NCBI RefSeq assembly: GCF_001412655.1
Contig: NZ_CP012996.1
Coordinates: 3,720,001-3,784,000 of the forward strand
Direction: 5' to 3'
DNA length: 64,000 bases
Source of the DNA: Pedobacter sp. PACM 27299
GTDB taxonomy: Bacteria; Bacteroidota; Bacteroidia; Sphingobacteriales; Sphingobacteriaceae
The notes beneath the pieces were generated by a model. The model searched no databases. It was not told where the DNA came from and saw nothing but the letters and a program-made list of their open reading frames with translations. Positions 63,242 through 64,000 of the stretch are shown in pieces. Position numbers and translations under genes: made by a program. The first letter of the stretch is position 1, and the number at the start of each line of letters is the position of its first letter.

Positions 63242-63642
63242 TATAACCGATATTCCATGCCCCCCAGCATTTTAAAAAGAATAAAACAAGATTTGAGAAT
63301 TAAGGGGAAGTTCTTAGCAATTAGCTAACCGTATCATTATCCCCTCTTAACAAACGTACATAAATATTTTTTACGATCACAACTGAATTTGATTTGAGCT
63401 GATAGTCCAAACCTCAGGATTTCCTCCAATAAAGAGTCGAAATAAGGCCGGATTTAAAGGTTAAAAGCACATATAAATTAAAATTGACTTATAAATTTAA
63501 TTATGATTAGCTTAGAAAAATATATCTGAAAGAAATCAATAAAACAACTTGATTTATTTAAAAATATTAAAATGACATTTACCCTCACTCAAAGTCATAT
63601 ATAGATTAATTATCCTGAACAGAAAACACAAATACAAACCTT
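63242..63642. other. 401-bp AT-rich intergenic region
   Basis: It separates the sigma-factor gene from the divergent lipoprotein gene. Apart from the sigma promoter listed separately I see no gene, no strong hairpin and no clear plus-strand promoter. The half next to the lipoprotein gene (63470-63600) is very AT-rich. Confidence 0.6.
63351..63382 (-). promoter_or_regulatory. Housekeeping-type promoter of the ECF sigma gene
   Basis: Read on the minus strand, TTG (63382-63380), 21 bp, then TACGTTTG (63358-63351) match the Bacteroidota consensus. The predicted leader to the ATG at 63241 is about 100 nt. Confidence 0.6.
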
Positions 63643-64000
63643 ATGCGATGTAGTATTATTTTAATGATTTCCATTGGCCTGCTGCTTTCCTCCTGTGCTA
63701 AAAAAGACCCTTTTGGTCCCCTTTACCCTAAAAGAGACAAATGGGAACTCCCCTCTTTAAAAGATAGCACAGGTAAATCCTATACTTTTGCTTCGACCTA
63801 CGACGGCAAACTTGAACTTCGGGTACGGAAGCCTGATGGTTCTCTTTTACTTGCTCATGTCTATGAAAACATGGATTCCCGTCCATTGATAAAAGCTGAT
63901 ATCCGTTTTAAGCTGACTGCTCCAAAAAAGCATATTGACATCAATATGGCAACCATATCTGCTAGTATCGGTTCTAGTCCCATCAAGCTCCTGCAAATCC
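63643..64000 (+). CDS. Lipoprotein of unknown function (3' end beyond the window)
   Basis: ATG at 63643 opens a frame that stays open to the window edge (119 residues visible). The signal is short and lipoprotein-like: IILMISIGLLLSSCAKKD, with Cys at residue 18. The mature part begins KDPFGPLYPKRDKWELPSL and looks beta-rich, with alternating hydrophobic residues (KLELRVRKPDGSLLLAHVYEN). I do not recognise a family. It is divergent from the ECF sigma gene, so it need not belong to that regulon. Confidence 0.75.
   Translation, partial: MRCSIILMISIGLLLSSCAKKDPFGPLYPKRDKWELPSLKDSTGKSYTFASTYDGKLELRVRKPDGSLLLAHVYENMDSRPLIKADIRFKLTAPKKHIDINMATISASIGSSPIKLLQI

Overview
The window looks like a chromosomal segment of a Bacteroidota bacterium, most probably a Sphingobacteriaceae member close to Pedobacter. 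The assignment rests on gene content: four SusC/SusD outer-membrane pairs, an ECF sigma/FecR pair next to an STN-domain SusC, GldG-like ABC components, lipoproteins with the Ser-Cys-Lys-Lys type start, twin-arginine phosphatases, and promoters of the Bacteroidota type (TTG, 17-23 bp, TAnnTTTG). I saw no tRNA, rRNA, CRISPR array or insertion sequence.

Layout. 1-5667: the 3' part of a SusC gene, its SusD and a TlpA-type thioredoxin lipid-envelope protein, closed by a terminator. 5.8-12.7 kb: mostly single genes (GAF histidine kinase, NAD-dependent epimerase with a Crp/Fnr regulator, Tat-exported phosphoesterase, small MscS channel, PfpI/DJ-1 protein, a small membrane protein, SRPBCC protein), plus an unannotated 60-codon frame with an AT-hook-like end that is split by an amber codon. 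12.8-26.3 kb: a glycan utilisation locus made of two divergent operons. One runs leftwards (SusC, SusD, two six-hairpin glycosidase-like enzymes), the other rightwards (GntR regulator, sodium:solute symporter, GH36 alpha-galactosidase). 26.4-32.0 kb: a DUF2264 protein and a truncated GH105-like protein behind two LacI-type palindromes, then a GMC oxidoreductase with its small Tat subunit and a divergent AraC regulator. 32.1-39.0 kb: SusC, SusD-like_2, a Tat metallophosphoesterase, and a separate alkaline-phosphatase-superfamily gene. The two transcription units share an almost identical 62-bp promoter block, so they are probably one phosphoester-scavenging regulon. 39.2-43.6 kb: a large MscS channel, a Crp/Fnr regulator and a decayed secreted-protein gene.

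43.6-63.2 kb is the most unusual part. All genes run leftwards: ECF sigma, FecR anti-sigma, STN-SusC, SusD, a DUF4397-like lipoprotein, one ABC ATPase, a fused permease/GldG protein, an 888-residue protein that is two complete MutS-like ATPases in tandem, an M16 zinc peptidase, a second permease/GldG paralogue and a sterol-desaturase-family membrane enzyme. Spacings from the ABC ATPase on are 1-14 bp, so this is one transcript. I know of no described function for this combination. A transport-and-processing system for a peptide-like or lipid-like ligand, switched on through the SusC/FecR/sigma relay, is a reasonable inference. Between FecR and SusC a good plus-strand promoter followed about 85 nt later by a plus-strand terminator suggests an antisense small RNA over the SusC leader. 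The window ends in the beginning of a lipoprotein gene on the plus strand.
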